Shown one piece after another: positions 38,582 through 46,065 of a DNA stretch of 64,000 nt. Position 1 is the stretch's first letter, and every line of letters begins with the position of its first letter. The position numbers were made by a program, and so were the translations under genes. Below the pieces are notes generated by a model, which saw only the letters and a list, made by a program, of their open reading frames with translations, searched no databases and was not told the DNA's origin. Origin of the DNA: Mariniflexile litorale (GTDB taxonomy: Bacteria > Bacteroidota > Bacteroidia > Flavobacteriales > Flavobacteriaceae). The stretch is from the NCBI RefSeq assembly GCF_031128465.2, contig NZ_CP155618.1, forward strand, positions 2,117,501 through 2,181,500, written 5' to 3'.

Positions 38582-40102
38582 TCATTGTTTTTTAATTTCA
38601 ATAAAACTACGTAAACCCATTTCTTTAGATTCATTGAGTATTTCTGCAATGGTCAAAGCAGTAAAAGTAGCGCCTTCTAAACCTGTGTGGGTATGGTCTT
38701 TTGGGAAGAAAGATTTTATTTTTTCTTTTCCAAGAGATTCATATTTTGTTGCGATCAATTCGGCTACATCAATGTATAATGCATTTTCGGCTTCAGAAGC
38801 TTCTCTCGCCCATTTAATGTATGTGTCAGTTCGTCGTTCTACTTTTCCTGCTGGCCATTCGTTTCTTGGCGTTAAACTTAAAACAATGGGAGTTGCTCCT
38901 TTTTCTTTGGTTTCTCGAATCATTTTTTTCATATACCAACCAAAGGTGTGTACAATTTCCTTTTCGGTAAGGCTGTCCCTAACTATTTCTTGGGTTTCAT
39001 CTCCTATGCCTTTTAACGAGCCTCTGTATTTTTTTTTATCAACATTACCTGCATCGTTATGCCCAAATTGTATGAAAACAATATCTCCTGGTGTAAATTC
39101 AGCTTTGGCAGCATCCCATAAACCTTCATAAATAAACGTTCTAGAACTTCTACCTCCTCTAGCCTTGTTAACAATATTTACTTGTGTTGTATCACAATAT
39201 TGAGGAAAAAGAACACCCCAACCAATAGCATTTTCATTATTGTTTGAAGCCATTGTAGAATCGCCAATTAAGAAGAAATTTTTCTTTTTGGGTAATGCTA
39301 TTTGCGGATTAGCAAGAATATACGTTTTAATAGAATTGGTTGATTTTTTTAATTCGTTTATAATTATTGATGCCGCCATTAAGGCACCTCTTGCAGAAGT
39401 GTGAGTATGATCGCGTTTGTAAAAGTAAGTGCCAGTGACTTTTTCTTCTCCAAATAACTCTAATTTGGAGGCCATTTTATCGTTTAAATCTATAAATGTT
39501 ACATTGTTTCGTTCAGCTATTTGTTTAGCCCATAAACCATACGAGGTATTATTTCTTGGAACTTTGCCATTTTCCCAATCATTTCTTGGAATGGGAGACA
39601 TAATTACTGGAATAGCACCTTTTGCTTTAGCTTCTTTTACAATTTTTTCTATATACCAGCCGTAGCTATGTACAATTTCGTTTTTTTTGGTAATCATGTT
39701 ATCAATTTGCTCTGTTTCATTACCAATACCTTTAATGGTTCCTCTGGCTCTAATAGTGTCATTTATTGGGCCATTGTCGTTATGTCCAAATTGAATTAAA
39801 ACATAATCGCCTTTCTTTAATTTATTATTAACGGCAGTCCATAAACCTAAGTTTTGATAGGTTCTACTACTGGTACCACCTAATGCATGATTTTCAACTG
39901 AAATTTTAGTGCTGTCTAAAAACTGTCCTATAAAATCGCCCCAACCCCAAAGCCCTCCAGCGCCATCACCACGTCCGTTTTTTACGGTTGAATCTCCAAC
40001 TGTGTAAAGAGTCGGTTTGTTTATTGTTGAGGTAGATTCTAATATTGCTGATTTACAATTGAATAAAAGAGTTAAAAAGAAAAAAAATGCTGATTTACTC
40101 AT
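38582..40102 (-). CDS. Tandem two-domain SGNH esterase (CE12-like rhamnogalacturonan acetylesterase)
   Basis: The 506-residue lipoprotein (FNC, Cys16) contains two complete, homologous SGNH hydrolase domains. Domain 1 (~30-255): GDSTV with Ser38, GGTSSRT, QFGHNDNG with Asn108, and RDHTHT with Asp231/His234. Domain 2 (~275-500): GDSTM with Ser282, GGRSSRT, QFGHNDAG with Asn349, and KDHTHT with Asp469/His472. Both catalytic sets are intact, so both halves should be active. CE12 enzymes remove acetyl groups from galacturonate in rhamnogalacturonan. The two halves share long matches, such as the GTIKGIGNETEQ / GSLKGIGDETQE pair, indicating internal duplication. It is transcribed alone, convergent with GH115, and its promoter shows no clear ACAGGAT element. 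Confidence 0.9.
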   Translation of the reverse strand: MSKSAFFFFLTLLFNCKSAILESTSTINKPTLYTVGDSTVKNGRGDGAGGLWGWGDFIGQFLDSTKISVENHALGGTSSRTYQNLGLWTAVNNKLKKGDYVLIQFGHNDNGPINDTIRARGTIKGIGNETEQIDNMITKKNEIVHSYGWYIEKIVKEAKAKGAIPVIMSPIPRNDWENGKVPRNNTSYGLWAKQIAERNNVTFIDLNDKMASKLELFGEEKVTGTYFYKRDHTHTSARGALMAASIIINELKKSTNSIKTYILANPQIALPKKKNFFLIGDSTMASNNNENAIGWGVLFPQYCDTTQVNIVNKARGGRSSRTFIYEGLWDAAKAEFTPGDIVFIQFGHNDAGNVDKKKYRGSLKGIGDETQEIVRDSLTEKEIVHTFGWYMKKMIRETKEKGATPIVLSLTPRNEWPAGKVERRTDTYIKWAREASEAENALYIDVAELIATKYESLGKEKIKSFFPKDHTHTGLEGATFTALTIAEILNESKEMGLRSFIEIKKQ

Positions 40103-40161
40103 TACTAAATTTTTAATTTGTTTGTTAAACAGGAGAGGTGGTTATCCAAATAAAAGCTTGA

Positions 40162-40377
40162 CTAAGTATTTTCTGAACGTATTGAAATGTTGAACGCATA
40201 TTTTTTAAACTCAGATTTAGAGTTAACATTGTTTTGAGCAGATTGATTATCACCTATATTAGGTGAAGTTTTGTTTGTCCGACTAGTGAATAAAACATTT
40301 TTTTCAGAATTCTTATTGCTGCCAATATTTATAGAGAGGATTCCCAAAGCATATAAAAAATATAAATGTTTATTCAT
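40162..40377 (-). CDS. Small hypothetical protein (doubtful)
   Basis: This 71-codon frame begins with ATG and a short hydrophobic N-terminus (HLYFLYALGILSINIG), followed by an Asn/Ser/Lys-rich tail. It could be a small secreted peptide, a degraded gene remnant, or chance. I recognise no family. It lies between the SusD terminator and the tandem esterase gene on the same strand. Confidence 0.25.
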   Translation of the reverse strand: MNKHLYFLYALGILSINIGSNKNSEKNVLFTSRTNKTSPNIGDNQSAQNNVNSKSEFKKYAFNISIRSENT

Positions 40378-40422
40378 AGCTTGATCCCAATGAAGTTTTA
40401 TTATTTAAGATTATAAAAATAA

Positions 40423-40450
40423 AAAAATGGAGGTAATTACCTCCATTTTT
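40423..40450 (-). terminator. Terminator of the SusC/SusD unit at 40472-45565
   Basis: The 28 nt at 40423-40450 are an exact palindrome with a GGAGG/CCTCC core and A/T tracts at both ends. It lies 22 bp past the SusD stop codon. Confidence 0.85.
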
Positions 40451-40471
40451 ATTAACATTTATTAAAACCGA

Positions 40472-42439
40472 CTAGTATCCAGGATTTTGCATTGCATCTT
40501 TTTCACTAGCATTTAAAGGTCTACCTTCTGTATAAACCCCATCAAGAAATGTTTGAGGAATGGGTCTTAAAACATGAAAATCTTTTATGTTTGGTGCAGC
40601 TTCAGGGTTATAAGCTTTAGCTCTAGCTACTAATGTTTTAGTACGACTTAAATCTTCCCAACGATGCCATTCGCCGCAAAGTTCTCTTGTGCGCTCATTT
40701 AATACTAAACAAAGCATACGGTCGTACTGACTAGAGTAACCCAATTTCGTGATTACAGCTTCATCTTCAGCAGGAAGAGCTGCAGTACTTATAATTGTTA
40801 AATTTGTAGCCGTTGTAGTTACAGGAATATTGTTAGATTCGTAATATGAGTTTTCATTCATGTATGAGTTATTAGCAAATGGTTGCGAAAATGGAGAATT
40901 AGGGTATGATTCTGCGCCATCTGTATAATAGCGACGATCTTCTCCATTTTTATAGGTACTACGATTACGAACTTTATTAATATAAATTAAAGCATCAGAA
41001 TAAGTTCCTGATCCTGCCGCTGCTAAACGTATTTTTGCCTCTGCAGCCATTAAATTAGTTTCAGCAGAACGTGCTAAAATTTCGTCACGAACCCCTCTAT
41101 TATCATTTACATTTAATCTGGATGCATCAAAATGTTTTGATAAGGAAGGGAACCTAGGGTTTGCTAATAAACCAACATTATCAGCAGCATGTGCTACATA
41201 AACATGAGGAATTGTTTTTCCAGTAACATCGTATAAAATACTAGGATTGTTATTATTTATAGTAGTGGCAAAACGATTATCTGTAGAAGAATTTATAATA
41301 TACATAATACCTAAATCTACACCAGGCGTATAAGTGATTCCTCCAAACACACCACCTTTGTTTACGCGATGTTTAGTTCTGAAAGTTTTCCAAAAGCGAG
41401 AATCATTTACATGGTCAAAAACATCATAGGTGAAATATGTACTAGCTAAACGACTGTATGGGCGCATGCCTGTTAAATCACGTTGCATCGTTGTCATATC
41501 ATCATAACGCGCTGTAAAAACAACGGTACTAAAATTAGAAGTTTCAAGTGCTTGATCACTACTGAATGAAGCGGATAAAATTATTTCTGGTAAATACTCA
41601 TTTGGACCATCGGGGCCAGTATATGCCCAAAGTTCTTGATAATTAGTTGCTAACGGGTGGTTAGCAATTACTTCATCAGCTAAAGTTACAACTTGTTGTA
41701 AATCTGCTGTTTTTGTAGCAGAGTTCCACGAATCATTAATTTCACTTGCACGAGTTAAATAGGCTTTTGCTAAATAATGAGCCGCGGCATCTTTACTTAT
41801 TCTATGAGGATGTGCTCCTGTATTATCCAATAAATTATAGGCTTTAGTAAAATCACTAATAACTTGAGCTAATACTTCTTCTGCACTAGCACGTGTGAAT
41901 TCGAACTCTACAATTGTACTAACTGTAAGTTTTAAAGGCACCCCACCATATTGTCTAACTAATTTTAAATAGTTATAAGCTCTGAAGAAATAGCCTTCAC
42001 CTAAAGATATATTTTTTATTTCTGGATTTGTAGATTCTATATTTGTAGCAGATTCAATTAATTGATTTGCTAATCCAATACCTATATAAAAATTATCCCA
42101 GGCTTCATTTGCTTGTGTTCTTGTAGTTATTACAATTGAACCAAATCTAGGATCATAATTATTCCAAGGACTATTAGTATCATCACCACCTACATGAAAT
42201 TCATCAGTTCCATAATTAGTTGTTGCAAATTGTTGTTCTGATGGAAATGGAGAGGCTAATACTCTATAGTATGTTCCAATTGCCAAATCTTTAATGCCTT
42301 CTTCGGTATTGTAATATGTATTACCTCTTTTTGTTGTTAATTCTTCATCAAGAAAATTGTCTTTGGAACAAGAAGTAAGACTACCTATTAATGCTAAAGC
42401 ACAAAACAGGTATGTATATAGTTTTTTATAATTTTTCAT
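40472..42439 (-). CDS. SusD-like surface glycan-binding lipoprotein
   Basis: This SusD/RagB-family lipoprotein partners the SusC at 42470. The start is taken at 42439 because MKNYKKLYTYLFCALALIG gives a proper lipoprotein signal ending at TSC (Cys ~24); an upstream in-frame ATG at 42466 would add nine residues (664 in total). Core motifs are WDNFYIGIGLANQLIESA and LGEGYFFRAYNYLKLVRQYGG. The C-terminus has NERTRELCGEWHRWE, RPIPQTFLDG and a closing QNPGY. These match the SusD at 26368 closely in order and wording, supporting duplication of the pair. It lies 30 bp downstream of SusC and ends at a clear terminator. Confidence 0.94.
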   Translation of the reverse strand: MKNYKKLYTYLFCALALIGSLTSCSKDNFLDEELTTKRGNTYYNTEEGIKDLAIGTYYRVLASPFPSEQQFATTNYGTDEFHVGGDDTNSPWNNYDPRFGSIVITTRTQANEAWDNFYIGIGLANQLIESATNIESTNPEIKNISLGEGYFFRAYNYLKLVRQYGGVPLKLTVSTIVEFEFTRASAEEVLAQVISDFTKAYNLLDNTGAHPHRISKDAAAHYLAKAYLTRASEINDSWNSATKTADLQQVVTLADEVIANHPLATNYQELWAYTGPDGPNEYLPEIILSASFSSDQALETSNFSTVVFTARYDDMTTMQRDLTGMRPYSRLASTYFTYDVFDHVNDSRFWKTFRTKHRVNKGGVFGGITYTPGVDLGIMYIINSSTDNRFATTINNNNPSILYDVTGKTIPHVYVAHAADNVGLLANPRFPSLSKHFDASRLNVNDNRGVRDEILARSAETNLMAAEAKIRLAAAGSGTYSDALIYINKVRNRSTYKNGEDRRYYTDGAESYPNSPFSQPFANNSYMNENSYYESNNIPVTTTATNLTIISTAALPAEDEAVITKLGYSSQYDRMLCLVLNERTRELCGEWHRWEDLSRTKTLVARAKAYNPEAAPNIKDFHVLRPIPQTFLDGVYTEGRPLNASEKDAMQNPGY

Positions 42440-42469
42440 AATTTTTATTCTTTTTAAATTTATCATGTC

Positions 42470-45400
42470 TTAAAATTCTACATTCATTCCAAACACAAAG
42501 CCTCTGTTAGATACAGAGCTTCTTACATCTAAGTCAATCCAATCAACTTTAGAAAACAGCATACCAGGGTTCGTTGCTTGAGCATAAAAACGCAGTTTAG
42601 AAATACCCAAACTGCTTGTAACACTTTCAGGAAGATTATAACCTAAAGAAATATTTCTAATTTTCACAAAAGAACCGCTTCTATAACCAAGTGTAGCAAA
42701 AAAAGGATCGCCATTACCAGCTGAATATATTGGCTTTTGGTATTCAGAATTTTTATTGTTTTCGGTATAGTAATTTACAGCTCTAGAATTGTATCTCCCA
42801 ACTAAACCTTCGCCATTTGTATTATAGGTATAACCTAGACGACCATACATGAATATCGATAATTCAAAATCTTTATACGAAAATGTATTTGTTAAACCCA
42901 CAATAAATTTAGGAATTTCACTACCTATAATAACACGGTCGTTATTTGCATCAAGTTCATAATCTCCATTTTGATCTACAGGACGTGCATTTCCTGCTGT
43001 AAAATTTGTGCCATTTGCATTAAATTTGTCCATTTCAGCTTGATCTGATTCTTTCCAAATACCATTTGATTCATACCCGTATATAATCTTTTGGGATTCT
43101 CCAATGAACCATTCATTATTGATATCATCTTCTTTACCGTTAGCTAACGAAACGATTTCATTATCTTGGTATGATCCACTAAAATCTGTAGACCATCTAA
43201 AATTGTCATTTTGAACATTAATAGTATTTAAAGTTAAATCTAAACCTCTAGATTTAGTTTCTCCAATGTTAGCGTATGTTGCATCATAACCATTAATTGG
43301 TAGTATACTTTTTAGAAGTAATAAATCGGTTGTTTTAGAGAGATAGGCATCTAGACCACCAGATAGTCTTCCTTTAAATAATGAAAAATCTAATCCTATG
43401 TTGTATTGGGTCGTTTTTTCCCAGCCTAATTCTTTATTTGCAAAAAGGGTGTAATTTTCATCATCTATTTCTACTAAATTAGCTTGTATGCCGGCAATAG
43501 AAGTGCTTCCAATGGCGTAAAACAAAGGAGATACTCCACCTTTCGTCGCATAAGGATCAATGGCAGAGTTACCAGTAACACCAACTCCTAAACGCAATTT
43601 TAATTGATTAATCCAATCAGAACCTGATAAAAAGTCTTCTTTATCAATACGCCACCCTATTGCAGCACTTGGGAAAAATGCCCATTTATTGCCCTCAGCT
43701 AATTGAGATGCACCATCATAACGACCTGATAAAGTTACCAAGTACTTATTATCAAAGCCATAATTTAAACGGCCCATATATGATAACAATTGTCTCTCAC
43801 TTATATCAGAATCATATCCTGAAAGAGAAACATTTGCACTACTTAAAGCATTCCATTTTTGGCTTGAAAAAGGAATGTTATTTGCATTCATAGAACTCGA
43901 CTCTTCTTTAAATTGTGTTTGACTTTGTAGTAAGGTTACACCAAAATCGTGTTTTTCTAAAGTTTTATTGTAGTATAATAAATTATCTAAAGTATATGAT
44001 AATCTTTGTCTTTTTTCTAAAGAGGCATAGCTAGAACCAGTTCTAATTACAGACTTTCCATCAATATATATACCATCTCTATAAGTTTCAATATCAGGAC
44101 CAAAATTTGTACGTAATTTCAATCCTTCTAAAGCGGGCGAAAAAGCACCGAAATCAAGCTGAGCATAGAAACTACCGAATGCACGTAAAGTTACACGTTG
44201 ATCTTGAGAGTATTTTTCTTCGTCAATAATTGTTTTTACCGCATTATCTCCTCCTGGATTTTCTACTCTATTTCCTGCATCATCATAAGGAAGTGTATAT
44301 TGAAAAATACCTCTAGCACTTTCATATAAACCATCTCGAGCAGATACTGCTACGTTACCTTCTTCAGATTGACCATATTCTTGAATAGCATAAGACGTAT
44401 TAAGATTTCCTCCAAAAGAAAACCATTCGGTAGGCGTAATATCAATACTTAAATTTCCATTATATCTCTTAAACTTTTGACCTAATATTACACCTTTGTT
44501 ATCCGTGTATCCAAAAGATCCATAGGCTTTCATTTTTTCTGTACCACCACTAGCACTTAACGTATGTTGTGTTGTAATACCTGTTCTGGTAACAAAGTCT
44601 GTCCAATCTGTATCGGTAACTTTAGAGCCATCCCAATTTCCACCAACCCAACCTTGGAGTATATTGTTAAAAGCAGTATCATCTCCTGTAAAAATAGCAG
44701 CATCATTAGCTTGAGTCGGCTCATCTCCTCTTGGGAAAGTAGCTGTGTTCGAATAATATTTAGCCCAACGACGATACTCTATAAAGTCGGCTCCACTAAA
44801 ATTAGGGGCAGACTCATGAATATTTTCACTTGTTATAGATGTATTATAACTTAATGTGTATTTCCCACTTTTTCCTCTTTTGGTTGTAATAATAACAACA
44901 CCATTTGCACCTCTAGAACCATAAATAGCAGTTGCTGATGCATCTTTAAGGATATCTATTGATTCAATATCTTGAGGGTTTACATTTTGTATACCCCCAG
45001 TAATTAGCGGAATTCCATCTAATACATAAAGCGGGGAATTTGAAGCAGATAATGAACGTACACCGCGTATAGTAATACTTCCTAGCTGTCCAGGTCTTTC
45101 ATTTGAAGTGATATCAACACCAGCAGCTTTACCTTGTATAGCCTCAATGGCATTGTTAACAGGTCTAGAAGTAATGTCTTCAGCACTTACGCTTACCAAT
45201 GCTCCAGTTACATCTGATTTCTTTTGAGTTCCATAACCTACTACTACAACTTCGTCTAATTGTGAAGCGTCTTCTTGCAAAACAATATTATAGCTAGATT
45301 TTGAATCTACTGTGATTTCGGTTGTTTTCATACCCACAAAAGAAAATACTAAAATTTCGCCTACTTTAGCAGTGATGGTGAAATTACCATCAAAATCTGA

Positions 45401-45565
45401 TTGTGCTCCTCGCGTTGTGTTCTTTACCAAAACATTTACCCCTGGTAAAGGAAGATTATTGGTGTCTTGAATGTTTCCATTTATAGCTTTTTCTTGGGCA
45501 TTGGATGCAAACCCAGAAAAAATAAAGGAAACAATAATTAAATAATTGCATAGAAATTGTTTCAT
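42470..45565 (-). CDS. SusC-like TonB-dependent transporter without STN domain
   Basis: The 1031-residue outer-membrane protein has a signal peptide (~1-23), a carboxypeptidase-regulatory-like domain (~27-100, PLPGVNVLV and QSDFDGNFTI), the DEVVVVGYG segment (~104-112), a plug (~115-235) and a barrel. From the regulatory domain onward it parallels the STN-bearing SusC at 22820 (for example SDVTGALVSVSAED against SDVTGAVSSVSAEE, and both with ASATAIYGSRGANGV). It lacks the STN domain, so regulation must come from DNA-binding regulators. Its 500-bp upstream region carries three CG-centred LacI-type sites and one ACAGGAT pair. Substrate is likely an acetylated pectin-type oligosaccharide, judging by the CE12 and GH2 genes directly upstream. 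Confidence 0.95.
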   Translation of the reverse strand: MKQFLCNYLIIVSFIFSGFASNAQEKAINGNIQDTNNLPLPGVNVLVKNTTRGAQSDFDGNFTITAKVGEILVFSFVGMKTTEITVDSKSSYNIVLQEDASQLDEVVVVGYGTQKKSDVTGALVSVSAEDITSRPVNNAIEAIQGKAAGVDITSNERPGQLGSITIRGVRSLSASNSPLYVLDGIPLITGGIQNVNPQDIESIDILKDASATAIYGSRGANGVVIITTKRGKSGKYTLSYNTSITSENIHESAPNFSGADFIEYRRWAKYYSNTATFPRGDEPTQANDAAIFTGDDTAFNNILQGWVGGNWDGSKVTDTDWTDFVTRTGITTQHTLSASGGTEKMKAYGSFGYTDNKGVILGQKFKRYNGNLSIDITPTEWFSFGGNLNTSYAIQEYGQSEEGNVAVSARDGLYESARGIFQYTLPYDDAGNRVENPGGDNAVKTIIDEEKYSQDQRVTLRAFGSFYAQLDFGAFSPALEGLKLRTNFGPDIETYRDGIYIDGKSVIRTGSSYASLEKRQRLSYTLDNLLYYNKTLEKHDFGVTLLQSQTQFKEESSSMNANNIPFSSQKWNALSSANVSLSGYDSDISERQLLSYMGRLNYGFDNKYLVTLSGRYDGASQLAEGNKWAFFPSAAIGWRIDKEDFLSGSDWINQLKLRLGVGVTGNSAIDPYATKGGVSPLFYAIGSTSIAGIQANLVEIDDENYTLFANKELGWEKTTQYNIGLDFSLFKGRLSGGLDAYLSKTTDLLLLKSILPINGYDATYANIGETKSRGLDLTLNTINVQNDNFRWSTDFSGSYQDNEIVSLANGKEDDINNEWFIGESQKIIYGYESNGIWKESDQAEMDKFNANGTNFTAGNARPVDQNGDYELDANNDRVIIGSEIPKFIVGLTNTFSYKDFELSIFMYGRLGYTYNTNGEGLVGRYNSRAVNYYTENNKNSEYQKPIYSAGNGDPFFATLGYRSGSFVKIRNISLGYNLPESVTSSLGISKLRFYAQATNPGMLFSKVDWIDLDVRSSVSNRGFVFGMNVEF

Positions 45566-45662
45566 AAAAATTGTTTAGTTTTTGTTAATAAATTTGTTTA
45601 GTCGGTTAAGTTTAGTTAATTCAGAAATTGTTAAACCAGTCTTATCTATTTTAATAATAAAT

Positions 45663-45674
45663 GCAATCGGTTGC
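45663..45674. promoter_or_regulatory. CG-centred LacI-type half-palindromic site (variant)
   Basis: GCAATCGGTTGC matches the AATCGATT-type operators with the central TCGA changed to TCGG, so the outer arms (GCAA/TTGC) still pair. It is about 98 bp upstream of the SusC start codon. Confidence 0.45.
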
Positions 45675-45787
45675 TTTTTTTAAAGTGAAAATTGCTTTTT
45701 GTTAGTCAATTATGTTTTTTAGTGGTTTAAACTTAATTAACTCAGATTAGATATTAGTTTTTTCCTCAAACCACATTTAATATTTAT

Positions 45788-45819
45788 AAAATACAATCGA
45801 TTGTATTTTTGTAAATATA
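45788..45819 (-). promoter_or_regulatory. Perfect 22-bp CG-centred palindrome with adjacent -7-like box
   Basis: Positions 45788-45809 are an exact palindrome with core ACAATCGATTGT, the strongest LacI-type operator candidate in the window. On the minus strand it begins 2 bp after TATATTTA (45819-45812), a near-consensus -7 box. The same box-then-operator order is seen at 3877-3900. Confidence 0.65.
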
Positions 45820-45865
45820 AGGTTATTCTTTTTATTATTAGATAAATTACTTAAACTTAATGACG

Positions 45866-45911
45866 TAAATTACACGTTAATTTTTTGTTAAACCATCCTG
45901 TACTTACCTGT
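45866..45911 (-). promoter_or_regulatory. ACAGGAT-type element of the third SusC promoter region
   Basis: On the minus strand ACAGGTA (45911-45905) and ACAGGAT (45901-45895) have the 10-bp period. At the 21-bp spacing the sequence is GTAATTTA (45873-45866), a weaker -7 match than at the other five sites. The distance to the SusC start codon is 300 bp. Confidence 0.6.
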
Positions 45912-45927
45912 TTTTTTACAAAAAAAG

Positions 45928-45939
45928 ACAATCGGTTGT
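45928..45939. promoter_or_regulatory. CG-centred LacI-type site (variant)
   Basis: ACAATCGGTTGT resembles the palindrome at 45788-45809 with one central change and complementary outer arms. It lies 16 bp upstream (minus strand) of the ACAGGTA heptamer. Confidence 0.45.
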
Positions 45940-46065
45940 TTTTGTAGAATAATGTTACTTAATTTTTTTGGTATAGAATCAATTAGTCAAAAGCTTTTGG
46001 ATTTAGTATTAAGCAAGGATTTAAATTCCAAACTATTGCAATCTCATGGAAATAACTTAAAGTTT

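Larger units (their letters stand above)
40103..40471. other. Intergenic region between SusD and tandem esterase
   Basis: This 369-bp region holds a doubtful small minus-strand frame (40162-40377), the SusD terminator hairpin (40423-40450), and presumably the esterase promoter. I see no ACAGGAT pair in the correct orientation; a single AACAGGAG on the plus strand near 40130 is in the wrong direction for the esterase. Confidence 0.5.
45566..46065. other. 500-bp regulatory region upstream of the third SusC gene
   Basis: There is no convincing gene here. The region holds three CG-centred motifs about 130 bp apart (45663-45674, 45788-45809, 45928-45939) and an ACAGGTA/ACAGGAT pair (45895-45911). 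It also holds two -7-like boxes on the minus strand (45812-45819 and around 45866-45873). A 46-codon plus-strand frame at 45952-46092 looks like chance. The leader after the nearest -7 box is about 250 nt. Confidence 0.65.

Noticed and set aside
38634-39131. 165-codon frame on the plus strand opposite the tandem esterase
   Set aside because: It is the antisense shadow of a well-supported gene with intact catalytic motifs, with no signal or domain of its own.
40120-40140. AACAGGAG near the tandem esterase promoter as a further ACAGGAT element
   Set aside because: It is on the wrong strand for the esterase gene, differs from the consensus, and has no partner heptamer or -7 box at the expected spacing.
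45604-45745. Two similar segments (45604-45624 and 45724-45745) resembling an imperfect direct repeat with a ~120-bp period
   Set aside because: The similarity is limited to AT-rich sequence and is only partial; it may be compositional.
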